A stretch of DNA of 64,000 nucleotides, taken from contig NZ_JACHEP010000003.1 in the NCBI RefSeq assembly GCF_014201465.1, positions 30,827 to 94,826 on the forward strand, given 5' to 3'. Each line of letters starts with the position of its first letter. The stretch's first letter is position 1. The position numbers and the translations under genes were made by a program. The notes beneath the pieces are model-generated. The model ran no database searches. It saw only the letters and a program-made list of their open reading frames with translations, and was not told where the DNA came from. The DNA comes from Anoxybacteroides tepidamans (GTDB taxonomy: Bacteria > Bacillota > Bacilli > Bacillales > Anoxybacillaceae). This document shows positions 1 to 15,866 of this stretch, in pieces.

Positions 1-259
1 CGCTGCGGCCGCTGCTTTTTTCTTCGCCAGCTCTACATCGTCTGCGGCGCTCTCCGCTCCTTCTGCCTGCTCCGCTTCTTTCGCCTTCTGCTTCGCCAGC
101 GCTGCTGCTTTTGCTTTCGCTGCGGCCGCTGCTTTTTTCTTCGCCAGCTCTACATCGTCTGCGGCGCTCTCCGCTCCTTCTGCCTGCTCCGCTTCTTTCG
201 CCTTCTGCTTCGCTAGCGCTGCTGCTTTTGCTTTTGCTTTCGCTGCGGCCGCTGCTTTT
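1..259 (-). repeat. In-frame tandem repeats inside nuoC (about 39-41 codons per unit)
   Basis: Two near-identical units are visible, 1-117 (117 bp) and 118-240 (123 bp), followed by a truncated third start at 241-259. The second unit carries one extra 6-bp insertion (two codons). Both lengths are multiples of three, so the nuoC frame is kept. Each unit encodes an Ala-rich stretch, then a KQKAKEAEQAEGAESAADD-type acidic/basic segment, then LAKKKAAAAA. The array may continue beyond the left edge. Confidence 0.9.
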
Positions 260-438
260 GCTTTGGCGAGTGCAAGCTCGTCCGTTTCTCCCTCTTGCTT
301 TTGTTCCGCTGCGTTCGCTTCGAGCGCCTGTTCAGTTTGACCGCTCGCTTGTTTCGCTGCCATGCGTTCGCGCGCTAACTGCTTCGCCCGCTCGGCGGCT
401 TCTTTTTTCAATTGCTGTAAATCTTTTTCTTCGCCCAT
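1..438 (-). CDS. nuoC: NADH-quinone oxidoreductase subunit C, N-terminal extension (partial)
   Basis: Reading frame open from an ATG at 438 to the window edge; only the first 146 codons are present. A GAAGGTG ribosome site lies 9 nt upstream and nuoB ends 3 nt before the start, so it is the third gene of the nuo operon. What is visible is a highly charged, Ala/Lys/Glu-rich, probably helical segment containing tandem repeats, not the conserved 30-kDa NuoC domain, which must lie outside the window. Long low-complexity NuoC N-termini are known in Geobacillus/Anoxybacillus relatives; the identity here rests on that and on position after nuoB. NuoC normally sits in the peripheral arm of complex I beside NuoB and NuoD. 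Confidence 0.75.
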   Translation of the reverse strand, partial: MGEEKDLQQLKKEAAERAKQLARERMAAKQASGQTEQALEANAAEQKQEGETDELALAKAKAAAAAKAKAKAAALAKQKAKEAEQAEGAESAADDVELAKKKAAAAAKAKAAALAKQKAKEAEQAEGAESAADDVELAKKKAAAAA

Positions 439-441
439 CGA

Positions 442-954
442 TTACAGCACCTTCTTCCCTGTCTTCGCTTCATAGCGAATCTTTTCTTTTAACTTATTAA
501 TCCCGTAAATTAATGCGGCCGGATTAGGCGGACAGCCAGGGATGTAGACGTCAACCGGAACGATTTGGTCGACCCCTTTCACGACGCAATACGATTTCAC
601 ATACGGCCCCCCCGCTGTCGCACATGATCCCATCGCAATGACCCATTTCGGCTCCGGCATTTGATCGTATAAGCGGCGGACGATCGGCGCCATTTTTTTT
701 GTGACCGTTCCCGAGACGATCATCACATCCGATTGGCGCGGAGACGTGCGGAAAAACGAGCCAAATCGGTCCAAGTCGTAATGGGAAGAGCCGACCCCCA
801 TCATTTCAATCGCACAGCAAGCAAGCCCGAACGTCAACGGCCATAGCGAATTGCTTCTCGCCCAAGCCTTTAGCTGTTCGAGCGTGGTCAAAAAGACGTT
901 GCGCCGTAATTCTTCCATTTCTTCTTCTGGCACATTCAGCAATTTTACATCCAT
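442..954 (-). CDS. nuoB: NADH-quinone oxidoreductase subunit B
   Basis: NuoB (PSST) carries the terminal 4Fe-4S cluster N2 of the complex I peripheral arm and passes electrons to the quinone. The 170-residue product contains the family signature: the [10 protein letters not shown] pair of cysteines, the conserved [11 protein letters not shown] cysteine and the PGCPPNP cysteine. The start at 954 (protein MDVKLLN) is preferred over an in-frame start at 975 because AAGGTG lies 6 nt ahead of it. It overlaps the nuoA stop by 10 nt, indicating translational coupling. Confidence 0.95.
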   Translation of the reverse strand: MDVKLLNVPEEEMEELRRNVFLTTLEQLKAWARSNSLWPLTFGLACCAIEMMGVGSSHYDLDRFGSFFRTSPRQSDVMIVSGTVTKKMAPIVRRLYDQMPEPKWVIAMGSCATAGGPYVKSYCVVKGVDQIVPVDVYIPGCPPNPAALIYGINKLKEKIRYEAKTGKKVL

Positions 955-1313
955 TTTAACACCTTCTTCTTCCAAGCATACAAAAGCCCAATGACAAGCA
1001 TTGCCACAAAAATCAACATTTCAATAAGAGCAAATAGACCGAGCCGGTTATAAGCAACCGCCCATGGGTATAAAAAGACCGTTTCAACATCAAAAATGAC
1101 AAATAAAAGCGCAAACATGTAATAGCGTACGTTAAATTGAATGCGCGAATCGTGAAATGGTTCAATCCCGCTTTCATACGTCGTTTCCTTTGCGGCATTC
1201 GGCGCATGCGGCCGCAACAAGCGCCCTGCTGTCAAAGCAACAACCGGAAGCAAAACGCCTAGACATAAAAACACAAAGACGATTAAATAGTTATTCAAAT
1301 AGATGTTGAGCAA
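945..1313 (-). CDS. nuoA: NADH-quinone oxidoreductase subunit A
   Basis: Small membrane subunit of the complex I-like enzyme (122 aa). Three hydrophobic helices are apparent: residues about 8-30, 63-85 and 92-115, with the conserved loop YESGIEP between helices 1 and 2, and the [15 protein letters not shown] motif. The start codon is TTG at 1311-1313 with AAAGGGGG upstream. First gene of the operon; promoter at 1395-1423. The downstream nuoB start lies within its last codons. Confidence 0.94.
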   Translation of the reverse strand: MLNIYLNNYLIVFVFLCLGVLLPVVALTAGRLLRPHAPNAAKETTYESGIEPFHDSRIQFNVRYYMFALLFVIFDVETVFLYPWAVAYNRLGLFALIEMLIFVAMLVIGLLYAWKKKVLKWM

Positions 1314-1394
1314 TTTCGTGTAAGCCCCCTTTGCTATCTAGCATCATCATAAATTGCGGAAAATATCACACAATTTCGACTTGTAACCGATATC

Positions 1395-1423
1395 ATTATA
1401 ACATTTATATCCAGATGTGTCGA
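1395..1423 (-). promoter_or_regulatory. Predicted sigma-A promoter of the nuo operon
   Basis: On the minus strand: -35 TCGACA (1418-1423), 17-bp spacer, -10 TATAAT (1395-1400). Five of six and six of six matches to consensus. Transcription would start near 1388, giving about 75 nt of leader before nuoA. A second TATAAT-like box lies further upstream (about 1455-1460) without a good -35. The 9-mer ACTTGTAAC appears twice in this region, about 60 bp apart. Confidence 0.7.
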
Positions 1424-1495
1424 CAGAGCCGAGCATTTTACTTGTAACGAATGTTATTATAGTGATAACAAATTAGGACAGTGGTTTTATCGCAT

Positions 1496-1525
1496 AAAAA
1501 AAAAGACAGGGAAAATCCCCTGCCT
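1496..1525 (-). terminator. Rho-independent terminator after atpC
   Basis: Directly after the atpC stop, the minus strand folds as GGCAGGGG / CCCTGTC with a short loop, followed by nine or more Ts (A-run at 1496-1504). It separates the atp operon from the nuo promoter. Confidence 0.88.
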
Positions 1526-1939
<414 letters not shown>

Positions 1940-1951
1940 CTATGCCCTTCA

Positions 1952-3406
<1,455 letters not shown>

Positions 3407-3426
3407 CTATAGCGCCTGACGCTTTG

Positions 3427-4287
<861 letters not shown>

Positions 4288-4365
4288 TCACCACCTTTTT
4301 TGCACTGAATCTATTGATAGAGACAAGGAACAGAAGCATCGCGTCCCTTCTGTTCCGTTGCCATT

Positions 4366-5889
<1,524 letters not shown>

Positions 5890-5899
5890 CTACAAATCT

Positions 5900-7023
<1,124 letters not shown>

Positions 7024-7064
7024 TTATGAAGATGATTCAACTAAGTCAATTATAAACATAAAGG

Positions 7065-7456
<392 letters not shown>

Positions 7457-7472
7457 TTAATTTTTTATTAAA

Positions 7473-8575
<1,103 letters not shown>

Positions 8576-8580
8576 GCAAC

Positions 8581-8802
8581 TTATTCTCCTGAAAAATATT
8601 GACGAACTGTTCGTAACATGGCATATACGCCTGTAGTAAGCCCAAGCAGTAAACCAATAATTAAAAAAAGAGGCTCTGTATCAAAATGTCGATCGATCCA
8701 CCTGCCGCCGAATATGCCAACTAAAATGGAACCGACCAACTGTGACGCAATTGCGGACATCAAACCGATCGCTTGAAGGGGATGGCGTTGATTTTGGCGC
8801 AT
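8581..8802 (-). CDS. atpZ: AtpZ/AtpI family membrane protein
   Basis: First gene of the atp operon (73 aa from ATG 8802). Two hydrophobic segments: LMSAIASQLVGSILVGIFGG and PLFLIIGLLLGLTTGVYAML, with the GGRWID motif between them, typical of AtpZ. The protein is linked to ATP synthase assembly or Mg2+/Ca2+ transport in related bacteria. An in-frame TTG at 8829 would add nine residues; the ATG fits family N-termini better. Confidence 0.85.
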   Translation of the reverse strand: MRQNQRHPLQAIGLMSAIASQLVGSILVGIFGGRWIDRHFDTEPLFLIIGLLLGLTTGVYAMLRTVRQYFSGE

Positions 8803-8898
8803 AAAATTAATAATCCTCACTCTATGCAATTCACAAAAAATTAAAGAAATAAACGTGGTTTTTTAACTATGAAAACCTTATCATTATTGCCCCTTGTA

Positions 8899-8927
8899 AG
8901 CATACAATAGGAGTCCGCCAATGTCAA
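8899..8927 (-). promoter_or_regulatory. Sigma-A promoter of the atp operon
   Basis: Minus strand: perfect -35 TTGACA (8922-8927), exactly 17-bp spacer, -10 TATGCT (8899-8904). Start predicted near 8892, about 90 nt before atpZ. The 324-bp gap 8830-9153 otherwise holds AT-rich sequence, a second TATAAT box near 9010-9020 with a weak -35, three copies of an ATACATAAAA unit at about 9036-9064, and the upp terminator. Confidence 0.82.
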
Positions 8928-9054
8928 TGTATTTACTATGAAAAAAGTATTAAACGGTTCTAATTGTAATAATTTGTCACAATTTATAAATTCATTTTTC
9001 TTTTCTTAAATTTATTATAACATTTTTTCTCATTATACATAAAAATACATAAAA

Positions 9055-9093
9055 ATACATAAAACGCCAAGCACTCTTTGGCACTCAGCGTTC
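9055..9093 (-). terminator. Probable terminator after upp
   Basis: Minus strand arms AACGC (9088-9092) and GCGTT (9063-9067) extended by GAGTGC-type pairs with wobble, followed by a T-rich tract that runs into the ATACATAAAA repeats. Confidence 0.55.
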
Positions 9094-9153
9094 CATTTTT
9101 CCATCTGACCGTTCGTAAAGTTTTCTACGCACCATAGTGATCAACAATGGGGA

Positions 9154-9825
<672 letters not shown>

Positions 9826-9868
9826 TTACCGGAAAAATGATACCTGTTCAATAAGAGGCTTAAATTGT

Positions 9869-9906
9869 CAAAAAATCACCTCGTATCAATCGAATGATAC
9901 GAGGTG
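9869..9906 (-). terminator. Rho-independent terminator after glyA
   Basis: Perfect 12-bp stem, arms CACCTCGTATCA (9877-9888) and TGATACGAGGTG (9895-9906), 6-nt loop, then a six-T run on the minus strand. Confidence 0.95.
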
Positions 9907-9913
9907 CACTTTG

Positions 9914-11149
9914 TTATGCATAAAGCGGGAATTTCTCGGTCAATGCCGCAACGCGGCGGCGCGCTTCTTCCAATTTTTCTTTATTGTCGGTATTTTTCAG
10001 CGCCAGAGCGATGATGCTTGCGATTTCATCCATTTCTGCAAGACCGAAGCCGCGGCTTGTAACAGCCGCTGTACCGATGCGGATGCCGCTTGTGACAAAC
10101 GGGCTTTCCGGATCGTACGGAATCGTGTTTTTGTTCACCGTAATTCCAATTTCATCGAGCACGTTTTCCGCCACTTTTCCTGTTAACCCGAGCGAACGCA
10201 AATCAACCAACAACAGATGGTTGTCCGTTCCGCCTGATACGAGCGTAAATCCTTCGCTCACTAATGCTTCTGCTAAACGTTTGGCGTTGTTGACAACGTT
10301 TTGTGCGTATGTTTTAAAGCTGTCGCCAAGCGCTTCACCTAATGCAACAGCTTTCGCAGCGATGACGTGCATGAGCGGTCCGCCTTGAATGCCTGGGAAA
10401 ATCGCTTTATCGATTTGTTTCGCAAATTCTTCTTTGCAAAGAATCATGCCGCCGCGCGGACCGCGCAACGTTTTATGCGTCGTCGTCGTGACAAAATGCG
10501 CATAAGGCACCGGATTTGGATGAAGACCTGCCGCAACAAGACCTGCGATATGCGCCATATCGACCATCAAATAGGCGCCCACTTCATCGGCAATTTCGCG
10601 GAACCGCGCAAAATCAATCACTCGCGGATACGCACTTGCTCCAGCTACAATGAGCTTCGGCTTATGTAAGCGCGCTTTTTCTAATACATCGTCATAGTTA
10701 ATGCGGTGCGTTTCAGGATCCACACCGTATTCCACGAAATTGTATTGAATGCCGCTGAAGTTTACCGAGCTTCCGTGCGTTAAGTGTCCCCCATGCGATA
10801 AATTCATGCCGAGCACTGTATCGCCATGGTTTAAAATCGTAAAATAAACGGCCATGTTCGCTTGTGCGCCAGAATGAGGCTGAACGTTCACATGCTCAGC
10901 GCCAAACAGTTGCTTCGCTCGCTCGCGCGCCAAATCTTCCACGACATCCACATGTTCGCAGCCCCCATAATAGCGGCGGCCTGGATATCCTTCCGCATAT
11001 TTGTTCGTTAACACAGAGCCTTGCGCTTCCATCACGGCACGGCTCACAAAGTTTTCGGAGGCAATCAACTCAATTTTCGTTTGCTGCCTTTTTAGTTCAT
11101 CTTGAATCGCTTGAAACACTTGCGGATCTTGCTGTGGCAAGTAGTTCAT
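9914..11149 (-). CDS. glyA: Serine hydroxymethyltransferase
   Basis: PLP enzyme (411 aa) converting serine + tetrahydrofolate to glycine + methylene-tetrahydrofolate, the main one-carbon source. The PLP lysine is in [11 protein letters not shown] (about residue 229); the substrate-site YYGGCEHVD and [10 protein letters not shown] motifs are visible. ATG at 11149 is preferred, as GGGGGAG lies 6 nt ahead; the GTG directly upstream is possible. Own promoter and terminator. Confidence 0.98.
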   Translation of the reverse strand: MNYLPQQDPQVFQAIQDELKRQQTKIELIASENFVSRAVMEAQGSVLTNKYAEGYPGRRYYGGCEHVDVVEDLARERAKQLFGAEHVNVQPHSGAQANMAVYFTILNHGDTVLGMNLSHGGHLTHGSSVNFSGIQYNFVEYGVDPETHRINYDDVLEKARLHKPKLIVAGASAYPRVIDFARFREIADEVGAYLMVDMAHIAGLVAAGLHPNPVPYAHFVTTTTHKTLRGPRGGMILCKEEFAKQIDKAIFPGIQGGPLMHVIAAKAVALGEALGDSFKTYAQNVVNNAKRLAEALVSEGFTLVSGGTDNHLLLVDLRSLGLTGKVAENVLDEIGITVNKNTIPYDPESPFVTSGIRIGTAAVTSRGFGLAEMDEIASIIALALKNTDNKEKLEEARRRVAALTEKFPLYA

Positions 11150-11192
11150 CACGAGCTCCCCCTTTTTTCGAAATATGAGAATATTCCTTTCT

Positions 11193-11222
11193 ATTTTAAC
11201 AACTTTTCACGGAATGATTCAA
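11193..11222 (-). promoter_or_regulatory. Predicted sigma-A promoter of glyA
   Basis: Minus strand: -35 TTGAAT (11217-11222), 18-bp spacer, -10 TAAAAT (11193-11198). Leader of about 40 nt. No purine-repressor box was recognised by eye. Confidence 0.55.
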
Positions 11223-11242
11223 AGAAAAAATGAACAAAATCA

Positions 11243-11812
11243 TTAAGATGTGCACGAAGCATTCGGATTTTCCTTTGAATACACGGCTCGAGCGCCGCCG
11301 ATTAGTTTCGGTCTTGTTTTCGCCAACGTTACATGAGCATGTCCGACTTGCCGGATCGATGTGCGAATCGGCACGGCGACATGTTTTAAATGCATGCCGA
11401 TAAGCGTAGCGCCGATATCAATGCCGGCATCCGCTTTCAGAAATTCGACGACGACCGGGTCGTTCATATGGTTGTAGGCATACTCCGCCAGCGCACCACC
11501 TGCGGAACGCACCGGAATGACGGAAACAATCTCGAGCTGTTTCGCCAGCGCAGTTTCTTTTTCCACGACAAGCGCGCGGTTTAAATGCTCGCAACATTGA
11601 AAGGCGAGCTGGACCCCTGTTTCATCGCGCCATTTTTGCAATTCGGCGAAAATCATTTCCGCCACTTCTGTCGTGCCTGCCGTTCCGATTTTTTTCCCGA
11701 TCACTTCGCTCGTGCTGCAGCCGATGACGAGAAGATGTTCAGAAAAGAGCGGGACTTGTTGCCGAAATTCCGCTAAAATCGCACGCCATTGTTGCTTCCA
11801 CTCCGAAAGCAT
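11243..11812 (-). CDS. ywlG: TIGR01440/DUF436 family protein (YwlG)
   Basis: Conserved Firmicute protein of unknown function (189 aa), member of the YwlG family next to glyA in most Bacilli. Visible: a Rossmann-like N-terminal part ([21 protein letters not shown]) and a central [12 protein letters not shown] motif with paired cysteines and a histidine, a possible active site or metal site. GGGGGATG ribosome site; 12 nt from rpiB. No firm function can be assigned. Confidence 0.9.
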   Translation of the reverse strand: MLSEWKQQWRAILAEFRQQVPLFSEHLLVIGCSTSEVIGKKIGTAGTTEVAEMIFAELQKWRDETGVQLAFQCCEHLNRALVVEKETALAKQLEIVSVIPVRSAGGALAEYAYNHMNDPVVVEFLKADAGIDIGATLIGMHLKHVAVPIRTSIRQVGHAHVTLAKTRPKLIGGARAVYSKENPNASCTS

Positions 11813-11824
11813 CTTTGCATCCCC

Positions 11825-12265
11825 CTACTTTTGTTCATATTGTTGAATTTTATTGATGCGGTTGGCATGGCGCCCACCCTCAAATTCCGTCGTCAGCCAT
11901 ATTTTCGCAATTTCCCGCGCCAAGCCTGGACCGATGACGCGCTCTCCCATCGCCAACACGTTGCTGTCGTTATGCTCACGTGTCAACCGGGCGCTGTATA
12001 CATCATGAACGAGCGCACAACGCACCCCCTTCACTTTATTGGCGGCAATCGACATGCCGATTCCTGTTCCGCAAATTAAAATGCCGCGGTCTACTTCCCC
12101 GCTTGCGACTTTTTCCGCAACCGGAATCGCATAATCCGGATAATCAACCGACCCTTCGCATTCACAACCTAAATCGATGTATTCGATCCCCATTTCATCC
12201 ATCAATTTTTTAATTTCTTGGCGAATGTTGATCCCGCCATGGTCAGATGCAATCGCTACTTTCAC
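11825..12265 (-). CDS. rpiB: Ribose-5-phosphate isomerase B
   Basis: RpiB/LacA-family isomerase (146 aa) interconverting ribose 5-phosphate and ribulose 5-phosphate. N-terminal KVAIASDHGG, the catalytic-site CGTGIGMSIAANK and VHDVYSARLTREHNDSNVLAMG motifs are diagnostic. The start is GTG at 12265 with AAGGAGGAACAAGCG directly upstream; 25 further upstream codons in frame do not belong to the protein. Confidence 0.96.
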   Translation of the reverse strand: MKVAIASDHGGINIRQEIKKLMDEMGIEYIDLGCECEGSVDYPDYAIPVAEKVASGEVDRGILICGTGIGMSIAANKVKGVRCALVHDVYSARLTREHNDSNVLAMGERVIGPGLAREIAKIWLTTEFEGGRHANRINKIQQYEQK

Positions 12266-12289
12266 CGCTTGTTCCTCCTTGTTCAATAA

Positions 12290-12337
12290 AATAAAAGCCG
12301 CCTTTCTTTCCATTGTAACGATAAAAGGCGACTTTTT
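12290..12337 (-). terminator. Terminator after the chemotaxis receptor gene
   Basis: Minus strand arms AAAAGTCGCCTTT (12324-12336) and AAAGGCGGCTTTT (12293-12305) with an 18-nt loop, followed by TTTTATTTTATT. It lies between the receptor stop and the rpiB start. Confidence 0.75.
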
Positions 12338-12344
12338 CATTAGT

Positions 12345-13646
12345 TTATTCTTTTTCGTATTTCATATTAAAACTGTCGATCGTATTTTTTAATTTTCGCG
12401 CCTGTTCCGCTAATTGCCCCACTAGTTCATTGACGTGGTTAATCATCGCTGTCTGCTCTTGCGTTGCAGCGGTTACTTCGAGAGCGCCTGCCGATGTTTC
12501 TTCAGCAATAGCCGCCACTTCTTGCGATTGAATAGACGTTTTTTCGATATGTTTCATCTGCTCTTTCACTAACTCAGCAATTTGGTGAACAGCATTGGCT
12601 ACTTCGTGAATCGAATTCGTCATCTCCGTAATCGCTTCATTCGTGTCGTTTCCTTTCGCCGCTTCTTCATTCGCCGCCTTCACTTGTTCGTTAATTTGCG
12701 CCACGACGTGAACGACTTCTTTTTGAATGTTTTGAATAAGCTCGGAAATACCTTGCACCGCCCGAGCGCTTTCATCGGCTAATTTACGCACTTCTTCTGC
12801 GACGACCGCAAAGCCTTTTCCGTGTTCACCGGCGCGCGCCGCTTCAATCGAAGCGTTCAACGCCAACAAGTTCGTCTGTCCGGCGATATCGCCGACAAGT
12901 GAAATAATGTTTTCCACTTCTTTCGCATGCTGCTCCAAACGGCGCACCGCACCTAAAGACGCTTGGTTGTTTTGCGCTAAATGTTGGATGCCGGTGACAA
13001 GCGAATCAATCACTTTTTTGCTTGTATGAAGCGTATCGACCATATCAGTGACGAGCTGTTCCGACTGCTGCGCTTTTTGCTGCACTTGGTTGGCGATTTG
13101 CAACACATCTTCGACCGATTCAGCGGTCGTCTGCATCGAAACAGCGGAGTCGTTCGCTCCTTTCGAAATTTCCTCAATCGTCTGCGCGATGCTTTCCGAG
13201 CGCTCGACCGCAGAGCTGGAAGCGTTCGTAATTTCAATAACTTTTTCGTTCGTAAGCGCAAAGTTTTCTTCAATATTTCGCACCATCATTCGTAAATTTT
13301 TCAGCATTTCGTTAAACGCAAGCCCTAAGGCGCGAATTTCATCATCCGATTTAGACAGCGGCACATCTTGATCGATTTGCCCGTTCGCCGCCTTCATCGC
13401 TGCCTGTTCAAGCTGCTGCAGCGGGCGCGTAATAAAACCGGCGGCAATGTAGGCAAGAAGACCGGACCATAATATACCGAGCACCAATATAATAATCGTG
13501 AACAAGCTTTTATTAAATGTGCTGAAAAAGAGATCATAGAGCACATAAATAAACAGCGCGCTTGTCGAATACGTAATGACCGCCAGCACGGTCGTAAACA
13601 CGACGAGCTTTAACCGCAAGCTGAACCCATATTTTTTATTCTTCAT
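12345..13646 (-). CDS. Methyl-accepting chemotaxis protein without external sensor domain
   Basis: Membrane signal transducer (433 aa). Two membrane helices at about 12-36 and 47-70 are separated by only about ten residues, so there is no extracellular ligand domain. A HAMP domain (about 70-125, [17 protein letters not shown]) and a long cytoplasmic signalling coiled coil follow, with the CheA/CheW-contact tip [20 protein letters not shown] and [23 protein letters not shown]. Start at ATG 13646 is set by GAGGGGG 8 nt upstream. It separates rpiB from ywlE, which are neighbours in Bacillus subtilis. It probably senses membrane state or a cytoplasmic cue; ligand unknown. Confidence 0.93.
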   Translation of the reverse strand: MKNKKYGFSLRLKLVVFTTVLAVITYSTSALFIYVLYDLFFSTFNKSLFTIIILVLGILWSGLLAYIAAGFITRPLQQLEQAAMKAANGQIDQDVPLSKSDDEIRALGLAFNEMLKNLRMMVRNIEENFALTNEKVIEITNASSSAVERSESIAQTIEEISKGANDSAVSMQTTAESVEDVLQIANQVQQKAQQSEQLVTDMVDTLHTSKKVIDSLVTGIQHLAQNNQASLGAVRRLEQHAKEVENIISLVGDIAGQTNLLALNASIEAARAGEHGKGFAVVAEEVRKLADESARAVQGISELIQNIQKEVVHVVAQINEQVKAANEEAAKGNDTNEAITEMTNSIHEVANAVHQIAELVKEQMKHIEKTSIQSQEVAAIAEETSAGALEVTAATQEQTAMINHVNELVGQLAEQARKLKNTIDSFNMKYEKE

Positions 13647-13672
13647 CCCTACATCCCCCTCGTATATTCCCA

Positions 13673-14107
13673 CTATAGTTTTTGAACAAGTTGCGCAATC
13701 AGCTGCTCTAGCTCCTCTCTCGTTTGCCGATACGTTTCCACAGAACCGCCAAACGGATCGAACACATCCCCTTCTTGTCCAAAAGCAAACTCTTTTAGTG
13801 TAAACGTTTTTCCATCCGCTTCCGGGAACCGTTCGAGAACATGCTGTTTATGCCCTGAAGTCATCGTCAAAATATAGGTGGCCCAATCGATGTCTTCCTT
13901 TTTAAGTAAAGAAGAGCGGTGGGCAATCTCAATGCCTTTTTCCGTTAATACCGTTTTGGCATGTTCCGACGCATCGCTTCCATCTAGCGCAAACACACCT
14001 GCCGATTTGACTTCTACATGCGGCAGCTGCTTATTTTTTAACAACGCTTCTGCCATCGGACTGCGGCACGTATTTCCCGTACAAACAAATAGTATGCGAG
14101 TCGACAT
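13673..14107 (-). CDS. ywlE: Protein-arginine phosphatase YwlE
   Basis: Low-molecular-weight phosphatase family (144 aa). The active loop [16 protein letters not shown] gives Cys9, Arg15 and Thr13; the threonine in this loop is the residue that makes YwlE prefer phospho-arginine over phospho-tyrosine. The general-acid Asp is in [14 protein letters not shown]. It removes McsB-made arginine phosphates in the stress response. Start ATG 14107 with AAGGAGGATGTC ahead. Position beside mntP and ywlC matches B. subtilis. Confidence 0.94.
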   Translation of the reverse strand: MSTRILFVCTGNTCRSPMAEALLKNKQLPHVEVKSAGVFALDGSDASEHAKTVLTEKGIEIAHRSSLLKKEDIDWATYILTMTSGHKQHVLERFPEADGKTFTLKEFAFGQEGDVFDPFGGSVETYRQTREELEQLIAQLVQKL

Positions 14108-14176
14108 GACATCCTCCTTGTCGGTCAAATTATTCATATCATTATTATAATGGAATTTCATTTTGAAAGTATAGTA

Positions 14177-14202
14177 CAAAAAAGACAGCGATCCGCTGCC
14201 TT
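14177..14202 (-). terminator. Terminator after mntP
   Basis: Minus strand GGCAGCG GAT CGCTGTC hairpin followed by six Ts, beginning at the mntP stop. Confidence 0.8.
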
Positions 14203-14756
14203 TAGATCGGAAACAATAGCTTTAAGCCGAACGCGAGTAAAATGCTGCCGCCTAATACCTCGCTATAAATTCCGAGCCATTGTTGAAAGCGGTGCCCCAA
14301 GAGCAGCCCGATCCACGTTAAGAGCATGCTGAAAAAACCGAACAAAAAAATGGTCACGAGCGTGCGCGCTCCGTAAATCCCAAGGCTCAGTCCGACGGAA
14401 AAGCTATCGAGGCTGACGCTAAGGGCAAAAAAAATTAAGCCGATCCCAATAGGAGAAATGAGCGGATCGTTTTCCTTCTTAAATGAAGTCACGATCATTT
14501 GCACGCCTAATAAAAGCAACAGCGCGCCACCAATATAAGAGGCAATGCCGCCGAATTGCTGCGATAAAAACCGTCCAATAAACATTCCTAATAACGGCAT
14601 AACAATATGAAAAACGCCGATCGTAAAGCCTATATAAAACATTTGCTTAAAGCGCAAACGAAAAAATCCCATGCCTAATCCGACGGAAAAGGCATCCATT
14701 CCTAAGGCAAACGCCATCATGCATAACGTCATCAGTTCGCCGATCATTGCGTTCAT
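14202..14756 (-). CDS. mntP: Manganese efflux pump MntP
   Basis: Six-helix membrane exporter (184 aa) built of two three-helix repeats. Family motifs: [14 protein letters not shown] in helix 1 and [17 protein letters not shown] in the second half, each with the conserved Asp. Start ATG 14756 with GGGGAGGG upstream. Corresponds to ywlD. No manganese riboswitch (yybP-ykoY) was recognised in the short upstream gap. Confidence 0.93.
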   Translation of the reverse strand: MNAMIGELMTLCMMAFALGMDAFSVGLGMGFFRLRFKQMFYIGFTIGVFHIVMPLLGMFIGRFLSQQFGGIASYIGGALLLLLGVQMIVTSFKKENDPLISPIGIGLIFFALSVSLDSFSVGLSLGIYGARTLVTIFLFGFFSMLLTWIGLLLGHRFQQWLGIYSEVLGGSILLAFGLKLLFPI

Positions 14757-14819
14757 TCTGTTCCCTCCCCGGACTTGCCTTATTCGTAACATATGCGCAT
14801 CCGGAAAGGTTTAGAATGG

Positions 14820-15866
14820 TTATTTTTCGCGAACGATTTGATGCCCAGCCGCTTTTTTGAGCCGGTTCATAATCGCTGCGCCGATTCCGTCAGCGGGGAA
14901 ACTTTCGCTGTAGATGATTTCCACATCGGTGTCATCAAACGCCCGCAACGTGTCGTACAAACGGTTCGCGACTGTCGACAAATTCGCTCTCTCACCACAT
15001 GCAAGTACGACATCCGCTTTATAAACATGCCGCCGTTCTTCGGTTGTTAATATGCCGACTTGTTTTCCAAGCGCCCGCTGTTTGTCGACAAGTTGCTGCA
15101 AAAAAAACGGTTCGCCATCGACGATGATGAGCGGCGATTTCGGCGCATAATGCGCATATTTCATGCCCGGCGATTTCGGCACCTGTTTTTCATCCAACAG
15201 TGCCGCGTCGACATTTACACGGCCGATTACTTGCTCCAATTGTTCTTTTGTCACACCGCCCGGACGTAAAATTGTCGGAATTTCGGTCGTGCAGTCGAGC
15301 ACGGTTGACTCCACTCCGATCCCCGTTTCCCCACCATCGACGACACCGGCAATTTTTCCGTTTAAATCAGCGAGAACATGCATAGCGCTTGTCGGGCTCG
15401 GACGACCGGATAAGTTCGCGCTCGGTGCCGCGATCGGCAAGCTGCTCTCTTGAATGAGTGCAAGTGCAACCGGATGCGCCGGCATGCGCACCGCAATCGT
15501 AGAAAGCCCTGCCGTCACTTCGTCGCAAATAACGTTTCCTTTCTTTTTTAAAATGAGCGTTAACGGTCCCGGCCAAAACTGTTCAATCAAAGTATACGCC
15601 ACACGCGGAATATCCGCCGCAATTTCTTCGAGCTGATTGTGATCAGCAATATGAACGATCAACGGATTATCGCTCGGGCGGCCTTTCGCCTGAAAAATTT
15701 TTTTCACAGCCGCTGTCGATGCCGCGTTCGCCCCTAACCCATATACCGTTTCTGTCGGAAACGCAACCACTTCGTTCGCTCGCAACAATGCCGCAGCTTG
15801 TAAAATCTGTGGATAACTACTCTTTTTATCCACAACATTGTCCACAACCCAAACTTTTGTTTCCAC
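14820..15866 (-). CDS. ywlC: L-threonylcarbamoyladenylate synthase (Sua5/YwlC)
   Basis: Makes threonylcarbamoyl-AMP from threonine, bicarbonate and ATP for tRNA t6A37 modification. 348 aa: the YrdC domain (about 15-205) with FPTETVYGLGANA, KGRPSDNPLIVHI and PIAAPSANLSGRPSPT, then a linker with SPGMKYAHYAP and the C-terminal Sua5 domain. Start GTG 15866 is preferred (aligns with the family N-terminus, GGTGGTG ahead); ATG 15881 is an alternative. Three DnaA-box-like sequences lie within its 5' coding region. Confidence 0.93.
   Translation of the reverse strand: METKVWVVDNVVDKKSSYPQILQAAALLRANEVVAFPTETVYGLGANAASTAAVKKIFQAKGRPSDNPLIVHIADHNQLEEIAADIPRVAYTLIEQFWPGPLTLILKKKGNVICDEVTAGLSTIAVRMPAHPVALALIQESSLPIAAPSANLSGRPSPTSAMHVLADLNGKIAGVVDGGETGIGVESTVLDCTTEIPTILRPGGVTKEQLEQVIGRVNVDAALLDEKQVPKSPGMKYAHYAPKSPLIIVDGEPFFLQQLVDKQRALGKQVGILTTEERRHVYKADVVLACGERANLSTVANRLYDTLRAFDDTDVEIIYSESFPADGIGAAIMNRLKKAAGHQIVREK

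Noticed and set aside
111-500. Plus-strand 129-codon Leu/Ser-rich open frame
   Set aside because: It is the antisense of the nuoC repeats; the minus-strand frame has a ribosome site and operon context.
1329-1380. Rex-like site TTGTG...CGCAA upstream of nuoA
   Set aside because: Spacing and half-sites do not fit TTGTGAA-N4-TTCACAA.
14757-14819. Manganese riboswitch ahead of mntP
   Set aside because: The gap is only about 60 nt and has no yybP-ykoY features.
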